A stretch of DNA of 64,000 nucleotides from Eopsaltria australis (GCA_034509425.1 JAVTVJ010000220.1:3107501-3171500); one strand, 5' to 3'; shown: positions 13,201-24,215, numbered from the stretch's first letter. The notes: generated from the sequence alone by a model not told the origin. Numbers and translations: made by a program.

Positions 13201-13740
13201 GTGGAGAAGAATCTTAGGGCATTAAAAGTTGGAGAACTCATCTTCATTATTTCTCTTTAAAGTTAGTTATGAATTGAGAATGGCTCTGCTCATATTTCTC
13301 TTTTATTTGCTATCTCCCCAGGCTAAAGTGTTGTCTATTTATCTTACAGATTAGGTTACTTTTTATGGGGTTCCTGCTATTATATTTCACCTCTAACTTT
13401 GTTAGTTTGTGTTTGCTATTAAATTATGTTGAATAAAATGGGCGGCTGAAGGACATTTTTCAGCTGCATCCTGAAATGAGGTTCTTAATCCTGTTTCTGG
13501 GCCTGCCCCTGCAGCCCAGCCCACGGGGACAGAACCAGGTACGTAAGAAGGGCAGCAGAGGGCTGTTTGTATCAACCATGGGCTCTGCAGGGTGAAGCTG
13601 CAGGAGAATCGTGCCTGTAACGCCAGACAGTTCATGTACAGTGATTTTGGAGGCATCTCTTTAGAAGCAGGTTGTAATAATATTGACATCATCACAAGAT
13701 AAGATCCAGGACTAGTTAAATCACAGCCTCGCAACTCAGT
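13201..13740. other. Intergenic DNA, AT-rich then GC-mixed
   Basis: Nothing recognised. A short minus-strand frame around 13580-13720 looks faintly protein-like but lacks convincing splice sites. Confidence 0.5.
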
Positions 13741-14080
13741 GCTCCTTTGAGGATTAGAAGAAGTCGCTGAGCTGTCACTCTAAAGCTGATCATGGACTCG
13801 TTTAACTATGTCATCCCATAAGACAGCCCTTTCAATTATGTCAACCTGTCTGCTCTCCCTAGACTCTAATTTTAGAGCAGCAGTAGCTAATATTCTTGGA
13901 AAACTGATCCGCCTCCACAGATCTCTCCTCTCTGTCTGCTGCTGTTAACGGAGTATCCTGTGGGGAGATCGGACTGCTTTCCTTCCCCTCCTGTAATAAA
14001 CCTAATAAAAATAGGTACCATTAGGTTCCTTTGTGTGTGGTCTCTTTAAGACACTTATCTGAGCTATGTAATGGAGATGT
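13741..14080. promoter_or_regulatory. Candidate conserved non-coding element
   Basis: Non-repetitive mixed-to-AT sequence containing CTCTAATTTTAGAG, AGTAGCTAATATTC, TTAACGGAG, and a TAATAAACCTAATAAAA/ACCATTAGG cluster, with no open frame of note. It stands out from the neighbouring GC-rich DNA. A regulatory role is only inferred and is not demonstrable here. Confidence 0.2.
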
Positions 14081-16834
14081 CATGTCTCCTCCACAGAGGG
14101 ATCTGGCAGCACCACAGGGTCACTGCAATAAAAATAAAATTCAGTTTTAAGAGCCTGGTACAAAATTATGAGCTGGAAAGCAGGACACTGGGATTGGAGT
14201 TCAGAGACCTGAAAAAGGCAAATGAGAGCTGGAGTCACACGAATGTTAGTGCCACAGCAGTGGCTCTGCAGCTGGAGCAACAAGCAGGATGCTGGGGCAG
14301 GAGGACTGCAGGCAACAAGGTGGCATTGGGGACACCAGGGACAGGGGACTTGTCTCTATCTTCTGGATGGTGTTGGGAGGAGTTTGGGGCACACCAGGCA
14401 GAGAGCAGGTGGATGGCCCTGGCTGTCTGGGCATCTCTGTGCTGTGCTGTCATAAGCCAGGGTGGTGGAAAGGGGACAAACCCTGCTCTGAGAGATAGGA
14501 TGGAAACACATCCCTGGCTCCTCATCCATGTTGTGCCTGTAGCTGGCAGTGATGCTGGACAGTTGTTCCCCTGCTGTCCCATGAATGTCCTCTTCTGAAG
14601 TGTTTTGTCCCCCCTTTAGGATGCAATGTGGGTCCTAAGGCAGACCACACTGGTGTGGTGGGGTGGACAGTGATGTTTAATACCCTGACAAGAGGCAATC
14701 CCATGGACTGGAGGAAGAGCAAAGGACAAAGAGCACGGGAAAAGCAATCGGCCTCCTCCCATAAAAACAGAAGTAGACGGGATGGATGGGAAAGAGGAGG
14801 CAAAGAGTCTGTGCAGATGCAAGGGAGGGAGGTGATCCCCATCCATCCCACCCAGTGTCACCACTCTGGTGGCAAAGGGGCCAGCCTTCCCTCTGCAGAT
14901 CAGGTTATATAAAACTAACACTCCACAGGCTGCTGGGGAACGGTGCCTCCCCCAGACTCCAGCAAGTTAGTTACACTTAGCTTTCCTTTCACAAATCCAT
15001 GTTGGCTGCCCCTAATCAAATTCTGCTTCTCAAGCAATTTCCCTTGCTAATTCCTCCCGAATCAGCCCTAACCCACCTATCCCCCTTGTCGCTAAGCTAG
15101 CCAGCCTCTAATCACACACTGCACTGTGTGATCCTTTCCCAAGTAATACAGGGTTCGGCACTTTCCTCTGGTTCTCAGCAGCCTAACCTGTCAGGAGCAA
15201 CCTTCTAAAAATACCACTAAAGACTTCAGCTAATTTCTAATCCTCGTTTCTATTAAGACGGCTGCCTGTACTATGTGGGTTTCCAGACTTGGGATTTACA
15301 GTCTTCCTTAAGAGCATCTAATCTGCACAGAGCCATTTCTGTTGTTATCCATAAGCAAACTCCTCCCTCCTCCACCATAAAACATGATCCCGTTGGCAGC
15401 AGCTCTCCAGTCTGCAGGGCTCTCTCAGCCAGCCAGGGGGACACCAAGTTCTTCCTCTCTGCTTAGCTCACCCCATTATTTTTTGGCAAGTCTTCCTGCA
15501 GGGATCAGTGGGTTCCCACTCCTCTCAGGCACTGGGTAGGTGTTTTGTATGAAACAAATCAGCCTGTGAGCTCAGCAGGACATGAGGGGTTTTTTTGAAC
15601 CTCCCAAGTTTTTGAGTTGTGTAAATTGTATAAGCTGATGCATAATGGAGCAAAGCTTTTGCAGTACCTTGGATAACTTGACTTTCTCTTACTATTTGTA
15701 TTTGGATATTTTTTGCTGTTTCCTCTTTAATTTTAAAATTCACCTGTCCCAAGCTGCCAGAACCAAGCAAGTCAGAAGAACAATAGAAATGGGGGACAGT
15801 GCCATACTCTGGCTGTCCCCTGCTCAGGGCGTCCCAGGATGGGTTCTGGGTGTTCCCAGCACAGATGTGGCACAGCTGTCCCAGAAAACCCCATGCAGCA
15901 AAGGCCACAGTGGAGGAGGGGAAATCAGAGTTTACCCTTCACAAACCAAAGACCTGTGGCAGAATCCAATGCTCTGTCAGCACAGTTCTTCTGTGGAGTA
16001 AGAGTTTACATGAGGAGATTTGGTGATTTTATGGGTTTGGGAGAGACAATTAATTGAAGAGTGGGCAGAGTGTCTGGCTGATGACATGGCATCATCTAGT
16101 CCAGCAGGACTGTGCAGTTGGGAAGGCTCCAAGTGGGTTGGCTGTAAGCTGGCACCCACAGCAGGAGTCACACGAGTGCCACGTTGGAGGGTGACGTGGA
16201 AGGTGGAGGAGTGGCACATGCCATTCCCAGAGTCCAGCAGCACAGAGTGGCTTGGGCAGGCAGTCAGCACAGGCAATCCTGAAGCTCCCCTTTGACCTCA
16301 TGGCTCATTCTGCAGCTGAGTCATGCGCCACAGCAGTCAGGTGTTTTCCGGGGAGAGCAGGGGCAGAACAACACTGTCATTTCTCAATCCTGTAGCAAAT
16401 GTCATGAAATCAACAGTCCTCCTCCGCTCCATGTGAGGTCAGTATCGTCACACACCTCCAAAGATCAACACCTCTAAAATACACCTTGACCTCAAGGTGC
16501 CTTGTCAAAGCGAGACAAGCGTTTATAAACAGAGACCAGCTGGGAAAGTTTCAGGTTGACTTGTGCAAACCCTCAGCTGCAGCTGAGGCCTGTCCATCCA
16601 AAGCAGTGAGCACAGTCCACTCACACCAGCTGCAGCCACGGCACTTGCCCAGTTCAGCCCACGCTGAAGCCCTGCAGCAGGGCCTGAGCATCAGCCTGCT
16701 GTGAGGAGAACACCCCCTCTCATCAAGGTCTCTGGGTTTATTTTGAACTTTGGAAGTAATACAATTTAAGCACCACAGTCCATAGGGATGGTGCAGCAGC
16801 TGAAGCCATGATGAAAACGAAAATAAGAATGGCA
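14081..16834. other. Intergenic DNA, no supported gene
   Basis: Long overlapping frames on both strands at 14.1-14.9 kb reflect GC-rich composition. No splice-supported exon, RNA gene or clear repeat was seen up to the CR1 piece at 16.84 kb. Confidence 0.55.
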
Positions 16835-16958
16835 GTGTTTTAAAAAAAGACTGGATGTGGCACTCGGTGCCATGGTTTAGTGGAGGTGTTAGGGCGTGGG
16901 TTGGACTCGATGATCTTGAAGGGCTCTTCCAACGCAGTGATTCTGCGATTCTGTGAAA
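16835..16958 (+). mobile_element. CR1 LINE 3' end
   Basis: AAAAAAAGACTGGATGTGGC, then CACTCGGTGCCATGG, GGGTTGGACTCGATGATCTT and GGGCTCTTCCAAC, close in the octamer repeat GTGATTCTGCGATTCTGTGA. This is the standard 3' terminus of avian CR1 elements in forward orientation, 5'-truncated as is usual. It lies about 550 bp upstream of the ZFAND2A start site. Confidence 0.85.
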
Positions 16959-17149
16959 GGGCTGAGGCACTGCAGTGATCTCAGCCCGACATGGGCTTTC
17001 CTGTGTCACTGTCCCACAGGAGTCCCACAGCCATGACACCCTGCACCCTCATCCCTTTGGGTGCCCGCACCACAGGGAATCCACAGCAGCGGGAATGCTT
17101 GTGTGGTGCGGGTGTGACTGCCTGGGAGGCTGGGGAGCCCCTGCCTTCA

Positions 17150-17256
17150 TTACCAGCCCCTCTCACCCCCACCCTGCACTCATCTCCAGCCCCTCGCCCC
17201 AAGTCCCTCCTCACCCCCATTCCCATCCCCACCCTCATGGCCAGGCCCCGCCCCCG
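17150..17256 (+). repeat. Pyrimidine-rich (C/T) tract upstream of ZFAND2A promoter
   Basis: About 100 bases of nearly purine-poor CCCC/CCACC/CTCC sequence lie immediately upstream of the promoter elements. The complementary strand has many short G runs, so the tract could form a G-quadruplex, i-motif or triplex. Compositional observation only. Confidence 0.5.
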
Positions 17257-17453
17257 ACCGTGACTCAGCCGCCCCCCGCCCTCCCATTGGCTGTGACTGC
17301 AGTGACGTCAGGGGCGGCGGGCGCGCGGCGGGAGGTGACTCAGCACGGGGCGCGGTGAGTCAGCACGGGCAGCGCATAAAGGAGCCGCGGCTCGGCTTTG
17401 TGTCCGTGTCCGTGTCCCTGTCACCGTCCCTGCGGCGCGGGCCCTGCTGTGCC
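17230..17453 (+). promoter_or_regulatory. ZFAND2A: ZFAND2A CpG-island promoter with AP-1/ARE, CRE, CCAAT and TATA-like elements
   Basis: A GC box lies around 17244-17256. TGACTCAGC sits at 17261-17269 and again at 17336-17344, and TGAGTCAGCA at 17356-17365. All three fit the NRF2/small-MAF or AP-1 core TGA(C/G)TCAGC. A perfect palindromic CRE (TGACGTCA) is at 17303-17310, an inverted CCAAT box (ATTGG) at 17286-17290, and a TATA-like CATAAA at 17375-17380. A start site near 17400-17405 is therefore likely, leaving a 5' UTR of about 50 nt. No clear heat-shock element was seen in this stretch, although the mammalian gene is known to respond to HSF1. Factor binding is inferred from motifs only. 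Confidence 0.75.
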
Positions 17454-17690
17454 ATGGAGCTGCCGTGGCTGGGCGAGCACTGCTCCGAGCGCACCTGCAA
17501 GCAGCTGGGTAAGTGCGGGCTCGGAGCGAGCCCCGAGCAGCGCCCGCCGGCTGGGCTCCTCACGGACGGTAACGCGGGTAACGGGGCCGGTGCTGTCCCC
17601 CGGTGCTGTCCCCCGGGGCTGCTGGGGGCAGTGGCACGAACCAGTGCTGCTCCTATAGTCCCCCCCCCCTCAGTAGGTATAGAGAAAGAG
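17240..17690. other. CpG island over ZFAND2A promoter, exon 1 and start of intron 1
   Basis: This is a dense run of CG dinucleotides and G/C-rich sequence covering the core promoter, 5' UTR, exon 1 and the first part of intron 1. It stands out sharply from the CpG-poor flanks and is typical of a broadly expressed vertebrate promoter. Confidence 0.8.
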
Positions 17691-20357
17691 GGATAGCTGT
17701 TGTTCCTGTACGTGTTAAGTTGTTAAGGGATGGCTTTTCAAGAATGAAGTTATTTTTGAAGCTGGGCTTTGGATTTATGTTTCAGCTCTTGACTAGTTGC
17801 TCACTAAGGTTTCTGCATTCGAGGAGCTTCTGAGGTGCTTATGGCTTGGGTTCGTTTTACACTGTAGATAAAAAAAGGAACTTACCACTCCTGCTTTTTT
17901 AGTTTTAATATTTGTTCAGAATGATCAAATATCTTTAGAGATAATTAGATGGTGACTAGACAAAAACTGTTTTAGAATTTATTTGTGGTCTTTTGTGAGT
18001 ACCCTTACAGTTGTTAGCTGTGTTCCATGAAAATCTCTTTTCTTCTTTGTTCTTCTCCCAGATTTCCTTCCCCTGAAATGTGACGCATGTGGGGAAGTGT
18101 TCTGTAAAGATCACATCCGCTATGATGACCACAAATGCAACTCTGCCTACAAGAAAGTGAGTTCTGCATGATGTCAGTCAGTAATTCACCCTGCAGGATT
18201 GCTAAGTCATTTATGAGGGCTGCTCTGAACCTCCACCTGTGGTTTCAATAAAAGTGGATGGGAGAACCACAAGATTCAAGTTAATGATACATCTGGATTT
18301 CAAATATATAGAAACATGACATTTCAGAGATCAGAACTGCTAGATTCTAGTTTCTTTCACTTACAGTGCATCTTCCCAGAGAGGAGTGCTTTATATTTTA
18401 AGTAATGTATTGTGGTCTAAAATTTTCTGTGGTCCAGGTCCTGTAGGTTGAAGGACAACAAACATGAAACTACAGAAGAAATAAATAGAACAAGTGGGTC
18501 CAAACTTTGATCTCTGGCCTGTACTTGGGCTTTGAAGTATTCAAAGGCTGTAATTCTAAAAAAGCCAAAAGGATATTTAAAGTCAGCTTACCAAATACGT
18601 TGCTACAGATTGATTTGGCAAAGCATGTCTGTGTGGTTTTTGGATGGTGATTTTCAGTTTCTGTTGTGAAGTGTATCTTTAAAAGCATCAGCAAATGAGA
18701 ATATGAAATGTTTAAGAATGTACTTCTATCACCTAGGGGTTAGAGAAGGGGAAGGACAGAAAAATAGATCTTAAAGGTCTATTTCAATCTAACCAATTGA
18801 TAATTTTGTGATTCTGATCTGTGTTGTGTGTTCTTAGAACGTGCAGGTCCCAGTGTGCCCCCTCTGTAACAAACCCATCCCAGTGCAGAAGGGAGAAATC
18901 CCAGATGTTGTGGTTGGAGCCCACATAGATAAGGACTGCAAATACAATCCAGCACAGCAGAAGGTAAGAAAACTGCTGCTGAAGTCTAAAGTGTCTTCCT
19001 AATGCTGATGAAGTTGGGCCTTCTGACAGCAGAATGTGTAGAAACTTGCTGTTTCATCTTGGCTCTAAGGCTGCTTGAACATTTGTGCTTCAGCTTGGTC
19101 ACTGCTCACAGAAAGCAAACATTGCCAACTTCCTGTCCTCTCTTACTCAGATCTTCACAAACAAATGCTTAAAGCCAGGCTGCAAAAGGAAGGAGATGAT
19201 GAAGGTGGTTTGTGACCAGTGTGGTGGCAACTTCTGCATAAAACATCGGCATCCCCTGGACCACGATTGCAAAGGGAGCAGCCAGCCTATCTCCAGGGCA
19301 GGGTGAGCTGTGCTTGGGATACTTCAGCTCAAGATGGGATTTCAGAGCTGATATCAGGGGTTGGTGGGGAGCTTGGACAGACAGGGAATCATGGAAATTA
19401 TTGGTCATGTCAGCAAAACAGCCATGAGTTCCTCTTTGCATCTCAGGTTGAATTTCTGAAATGGCAGCCTTAATTCCTGAGCCAAGAGAAAAAGCTTGTG
19501 AAATGCTTTCCTGAATTTTCAAGCTTGCCTGTGTCAGTCTCTCCTAATTGAGAACTATCACTGGCCAGGTCAAGCACCCTTTGAGATCTGGATCCAAATA
19601 CTAGAATCCTAAATCTCTGCCCAGCACCTTGAAGTAACCAAGAATAATCAATACCCTGACAAGCCAAGTTTAAACTTAATTTTAATAAAAAAATCTGTCT
19701 CTTGCAGGCAGGCATACCTTGACTGTTCTGTGCAGTAGGACTGTGAGATTTGTGTGCCAGATGCAGATGATTAAACTGGATGGAAGAGTGAAACTATAGA
19801 GTAGAAAGATGCTGAGCCTGGTTGTGTGTGTTTGCAGATATGCAGCTCTGATGAGAGCTTCTCATCCCACCTTCAAGTCCCCCGGAGCAATTGCAGTGCC
19901 ATCTAATGGGAATCGACAGCACAACAGGTACCAGCTGCACAAGGAGAAAAGGAAAACTAAAACTAGGCTGGTGCCCACACGGTGTAGCAGTGCCACTGTC
20001 ACAGCTCTGGCTGCTCTAGAGTTGGTAAATGGTGTTGGGAGTGCAGTAGAGGGGCTCTGACAGCACAAGTAAATCCCTGCTTCTCTATTCTGTACTGATT
20101 ACAGTGGCCACATAGACACAAGTGTGAGGACATCAAATTGTATCTGCATGTTGATCTCCCACCTGCTCAGTGAGAGGCTTGGCCAAGTTCTGGAAAAATG
20201 ATGTGTCATTTCTCAGAGTGCTGAGGAAAGCACAGCAAGCACCTGAATGAAAATAAATGGCCCAAGCCCTTCCCTGGCATGTTGTAGTTCCTTGTGACTG
20301 AAAGTTCCAGTTGTGTGACCCTTACAGTGCATTCTTCTGTCTTTCAGGTGCAGATAG
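17454..20357 (+). CDS. ZFAND2A: ZFAND2A (AIRAP), AN1-type zinc finger protein 2A, six coding exons
   Basis: Spliced CDS of 175 codons with exons at 17454-17508, 18062-18156, 18838-18963, 19151-19302, 19838-19927 and 20348-20357. All junctions are GT-AG and the phases agree. AN1 finger 1 uses C10, C15, C25, C28, C33, H36, H42 and C44. A CPLC...H...DC element (C57, C60, H79, C84) follows. AN1 finger 2 uses C98, C103, C113, C116, C121, H124, H130 and C132. The family is arsenite- and proteotoxic-stress-inducible, binds the proteasome, and helps deliver misfolded proteins for degradation in the cytosol. The start is the first ATG after a TATA-like box and begins MELPWLGEHC, close to the human start. 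Human ZFAND2A is 145 aa and stops just after the second finger. Here exons 5-6 add about 32 residues resembling the corresponding part of paralogue ZFAND2B, with no ubiquitin-interacting motif and no CaaX end. The exon 5-6 structure is inferred from splice sites. Confidence 0.95.
17509..18061 (+). other. ZFAND2A: ZFAND2A intron 1
   Basis: The donor GGTAAGT follows codon 18 plus one nucleotide. The acceptor is TTCTTCTCCCAG at 18061. The 5' part is CpG island and the rest is AT-rich. No other feature was seen. Confidence 0.85.
18157..18837 (+). other. ZFAND2A: ZFAND2A intron 2
   Basis: The phase-0 intron runs from GTGAGT to TTCTTAG. A weak stretch at about 18770-18815 (AAGGTCTATTTCAATC then TTTGTGATTCTG) resembles a very decayed CR1 3' end but is too degenerate to call. 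Nothing else was seen. Confidence 0.8.
18964..19150 (+). other. ZFAND2A: ZFAND2A intron 3
   Basis: A short phase-0 intron, GTAAGA to TTACTCAG, separating the CPLC element exon from the exon that encodes the second AN1 finger. Confidence 0.85.
19303..19837 (+). other. ZFAND2A: ZFAND2A intron 4 with stop codon built into the 5' splice site
   Basis: Exon 4 ends in GCAGG and the intron begins GTGAGC. Reading through gives GGG TGA, a stop two codons after the exon's last full codon. An unspliced transcript would therefore encode a 143-residue protein ending SRAG, close to the human length. The acceptor is GTGTTTGCAG at 19828-19837. Confidence 0.8.
19928..20347 (+). other. ZFAND2A: ZFAND2A intron 5
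   Basis: The donor AG|GTACCA follows the codons for QHN. The acceptor CTTTCAG at 20341-20347 leads into a last exon that contributes only three residues (RCR) and the stop. If the donor is skipped, the frame stays open for about 44 more codons to a stop near 20058, so an alternative longer tail is possible. Confidence 0.7.
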
Positions 20358-20469
20358 TAGAGGCTCTTCACGTCTGGATCACACCTTTATTTTAAAGTTA
20401 ATATTTTCTCTCTCTTTCTAAATTTCTATGCAATTAACTTATTTTTGTATCATAATTTTGTATGCATTC

Positions 20470-20475
20470 AATAAA
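20470..20475 (+). terminator. ZFAND2A: ZFAND2A polyadenylation signal (AATAAA)
   Basis: A canonical AATAAA lies about 110 nt after the TAG stop (20355-20357), in a short AU-rich 3' UTR. It is followed by a T-rich stretch, so cleavage is expected around 20485-20500. Confidence 0.8.
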
Positions 20476-20499
20476 CTGTTAACTCTTTCCAAGCTGTTA

Positions 20500-22902
20500 T
20501 TTGTTCCTATATTGGGAATAAGAACTTTAATACTATAAAAAATACTTGAGGTAGGAAGTGAGATGATGGTGATAGGAAGATTACAATTGGTATGAAATAC
20601 AGCCAGCTTTCCTTAGGTCATGCCAAGCCTGAATTAGGAATCTCCCAAAATGAAAATCTGAAATACAAGCTACTCTCATATGTCTCAATCCTTTTATAAG
20701 CGTTCTGGCTCTGAATGACAAAAAACTTCAATGTGTGAAGCAAGTTTTGTATAAGCTTCCTCTTGGTTTCTGAATGTGATTGAAAGAGCTTTATTTATAA
20801 AACCATACCAGCTTTTTCCTGGGCCCTGTCTTGAAGGCAAGTGCTCACAGAGGCATGTGCAGTATAATTCTTCATCATTTATGGCCCCTTAGACAGAAAT
20901 CTAGATTTGCAGGGATATATTTTGCAGTTTCAGGGGGGAAAGGAAGCCAGAGAAAGCCGCATTAACTGTGTCTCGTGTAATGAGAGTAAGGCCAAAATAC
21001 AGCATTGTTTAGGGAGGCTGCTCTTGCTGTCTTCCTGAAAAGCTTAAACAAGTGAAATAACAGATAATGCTCCATCCATTATCCTGATCAGCTCTCTTGG
21101 CTCTTTAAAACTGCATGAGTATCCAGCTGCTTTGCTTGAGGCCTGAAATATGATAGGTTGATGAAATGGAAATGTGCTGTTAATGAACAATGCTAATTCC
21201 CCAGATGGGCTCTAAGTAGACCTCTCATCCAGCTAATTGTGAGAAAAATGCCAAGGCTTACTGATGGTGTCAGGGGGTCAGGACCTCAATTTCATGTGTC
21301 ATTGGAGCCATTCCTCTGCACACTGGGGCTGCTGGGCTGCAGAGTTGGCTTAGGACTAACTGGGGGGTAATTGCAGCCCCTGCAGTCCCTGCAATGCTGC
21401 TGAGGTGGGAGGAGGAGCACTTTGCAGAGCAGGGGATGCTGAGTTCCCTGACCTGGGAAAATCATCTTTGCTGATACTGTAAGAGGTGGGAGCATAAGTG
21501 CAGTTAATGAGGGGTGCTGCAGTTGTGCAGAGACTGTTGTGTCTCTTCTCTCTGAACAGTTTAATCCTTGGAGTGGGAATGCTGCCTGAGCGGGAATGTG
21601 GATTGATGGTCCTTCACAGGGACAGCATGTACACACACAGTCAGTACCTTGAGTCACAGCCCTTTCCTAAGACAGGACAGGTGTAAGTTCTGGCGAGCAC
21701 AGAACAAATATCTGTACTATCCCATATTAATGTTTGGCCCAGTGTAATTTCTCATCCTGGAGAAGACCACAGCGAGTTGGCCAAACTGAACATGTAATAT
21801 AGATATGAGTTGTGCTGTTCACTCCATATAATCTAATTTTTTGCAACCACGCAGCCAAGATTGTGATTTGACAGTATCTGTAATACTGTGTTTAACCACA
21901 GGATGTCACAATAGGATGTGCAATAACACAATCTTTATTTCAGGAGGTCTAAACATAGAAAACATTCTTTGCCTCTCCACATTGGAGCAAAAGCTTAAAT
22001 TACAACTTTAGTTTTAGGTACCACCACCCTCTGATTATCCCCCGTGTGCCAACGCCCCAGCTCAGCCCTAGCACATTGCTGTATTTTACACACGTATTTT
22101 TTTGTGTATAATTTCTAACTGGCCACCCATTCCCAAATGGTGCCACGCACCCCACCGGAGCTTTGGGAAGGGAATTCCAGGTTCTGACCATGGTGTGAGG
22201 ACAGGGACTGGGGGAGAGAGGCTCTCCCAGCCCAGCAGTGATGGCAGGGGGACAGGAGGGCACCTCGCAGGGGAGGAGGTGGAAGAGGATGAAAGCAGAT
22301 GTTGCCTCTTCCCATCAGTGCCTGTAATGGTACAGGGACTTGTTTGCCAGCAGCATCTGCTCCTACATCCAGCTGCTGCTGGGATCCAAGCAGAGAGAAA
22401 CAACCACCCCATCTCAGGTTGTCCTAAAAAAACCATGTAATCTACGTGTGTGTTTGTGGTAAAAATTCTGGCCCTCAAGTTACCAAGCGGACTTGGAAAA
22501 GTTTACGAGTGTGGTATTTATAGAAAATGAAAACATGGAAACCAATTTGCTTCCTGGAAATTGTGCTCGGAGGTGTTTTCTCCTCCTGTCAAACCACACC
22601 CTTGGCTGTTCCCAGGCATTCCGCCAGACCCCATCGGGACACGGGGAACCTCACACTTCAGGAGTCTTTTAGGATCTGGGCTTTAGGATCTGCGGGCTCG
22701 AAGCGATCACAGCCGTTCTCCCGAGAGCCACACCTCAGTGTGTCCGCAGCGGCCACGGCCCCACGCCAGCCTGCTGTGGCCGGCAGCTCCCGGCTCGTGT
22801 GGGGAGCCCCGGGCTGGCCTGCACCGGGGGCCCTCAGTGCGGGGTGCGAGCTGCCAGGCCCCGGGGGTCCCTGTCAGGATGCGATGGCCCACGATCCCCG
22901 CC
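20500..22902. other. Intergenic DNA between ZFAND2A and the C7orf50 promoter
   Basis: AT-rich to about 21.2 kb, then GC-richer. No further exon, repeat family or RNA gene was recognised. Chance frames near 22.1-22.5 kb overlap on both strands. Confidence 0.6.
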
Positions 22903-23545
22903 AGGCATGCGGGGTTCAGGCAGGGCACAGGAGGATCCCCGTGAGGCCATGTGGGGTTCAGGCAGGGCACACGAGGATCCCCCTGCAGGGCACAGGAGGA
23001 TCCCCGTGAGGCCATGTGGGGCTCAGGCAGGCACAGGAGGATCCCCGTGAGGGCACAGGAGGATCCCCGTGAGGCCATGTGGGGCTCAGGCAGGGCACAG
23101 GAGGATCCCCGTGGGGCCATGTGGGGCTCAGGCAGGGCACAGGAGGATCCCCGTGAGGCCATGTGGGGTTCAGGCAGGGCACACGAGGATCCCCGGGGTT
23201 TGCAGGGAGGGGCATCACGAGGATCCCCGTGAGGGCACAGGAAGGTATATCTCCCGTGAGGCCATGTGGGGTCAAGGCAGGGCAACAGGAGGATCGCCGT
23301 GAGGCCATGCGGGTTAGGCAGGGCTACAGGAGGATCCCCGTGAGGCCATGTGGGGTTCAGGCAGGGCACACGAGGATCCCCGTGAGGGCACAGGAGGATC
23401 CCCGTGGGGCCATGTGGGGCTCAGGCAGGGCACACGAGGATCCCCGTGAGGCCATGTGGGGCTCAGGCAGGGCACAGGAGGATCCCCGTGAGGCCATGCG
23501 GGGTTCATGCAGGCCACACGAGGATCCCCGTGAGGGCACGGGCGG
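22903..23545 (+). repeat. Minisatellite, 42-bp unit, about 12 copies plus ~22-bp partial units
   Basis: Tandem copies of a unit made of GCCATGTGGGGCTCAGGCAG followed by GGCACAGGAGGATCCCCGTG and AG. About twelve long units are visible. Shorter units lacking the first 20 bases are interspersed among them. Variants include C/T in GGGGTT versus GGGGCT, CACAGG versus CACACG, and a disrupted stretch at about 23200-23260. Because 42 is divisible by three, long frames open on both strands with Gly/Gln/Glu/Asp/Pro-rich or Pro/His/Cys-rich repeats. These are not genes. The array ends directly against the CpG island. Confidence 0.95.
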
Positions 23546-24215
23546 GTCCCGGCTCTGGGACGGTCCCCGACCAAAGGGCGGGGCCACAGGCGGAGCTTGG
23601 CGCAGAGCGATGACGTCACCCGCGCCGCCTGGAGCCGGCGGAGCGCTCCCCGGCACACGTGTTCCTGGTGGACGCTTTAACTCCGAGCGAGGCTCCCTAT
23701 TGGCCAGTGCTGTGATTGACAGGCCGGCAGCCAACCAGATGCCGCCGTTCTCCCCGGTTAGCCAATGAGCGGCAGGGGGCGGGCGGCGGCGCCAAGCGTG
23801 GGGCTCGGTTGAATGTGGCGGAGCGGCGGCTGCGGGCGGTGCGTGTGGGGGCGGGCGGGGGGTGCAGCCCTGGGGCCCCCGGGGTGGCGGCGGCTCCTCC
23901 GAGGGTCCCCCTGCCCGACCGGAGCTGCGGGAGGGGCGGGGAGGCCCGGCCAGGCCTGGCCACATGCGCGGCGGTGGCTGAGGGGGCTGCGGCGAGCCCC
24001 GGGGTGCGCGTTGGGACGTGAAGCGGGGGCGGTGCGGGGAGCGGAGCCGGGTCCTGTGCGGGGGAGCCGGGAGCAGGGGCTGGCTCTGGCTCTGGGGGTG
24101 TCCCCTGTGGCTCTGGGGGTGTCCCCCTGCCCACGGGCCAGGCCTGGCTCCGGGGTCACTGCGGTGCCAAACCCCTCCTGTTGCAGCTTCTGCTGCATCG
24201 GGAGCCTCCCGGCGT
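23546..24215 (+). promoter_or_regulatory. C7orf50: CpG island, probable C7orf50 promoter and first exon
   Basis: Very GC- and CpG-rich. Inverted or direct CCAAT boxes appear at CTATTGGCC (about 23697-23705), GTGATTGAC (about 23711-23719) and TTAGCCAATGAG (about 23758-23769). A GC box, GGGGGCGGGCGG, lies at about 23776-23787. Sequence around GAATGTGGCGGAGCGGCGGC precedes a good donor GGGCG|GTGCGT (exon end 23838), so transcription probably starts near 23790-23815. Position and strand fit C7orf50, which in human lies beside ZFAND2A on the same strand. Confidence 0.65.

Noticed and set aside
15640..15743. Possible minus-strand exon (VNFKIKEETAKNIQIQ…) with a fair donor
   Set aside because: The putative acceptor GGCAGCTTGGGACAG has no pyrimidine tract and the peptide has no recognisable family. 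Likely an AT-rich chance frame.
18770..18815. CR1-like stretch in ZFAND2A intron 2
   Set aside because: Only a few short words match and the octamer end is not repeated. Too decayed to call.
22707..23768. Long repetitive open frames on both strands over the tandem array
   Set aside because: They exist because the 42-bp unit is a multiple of three. They span a minisatellite, read equally well in several frames, and lack any start, splice or family support.
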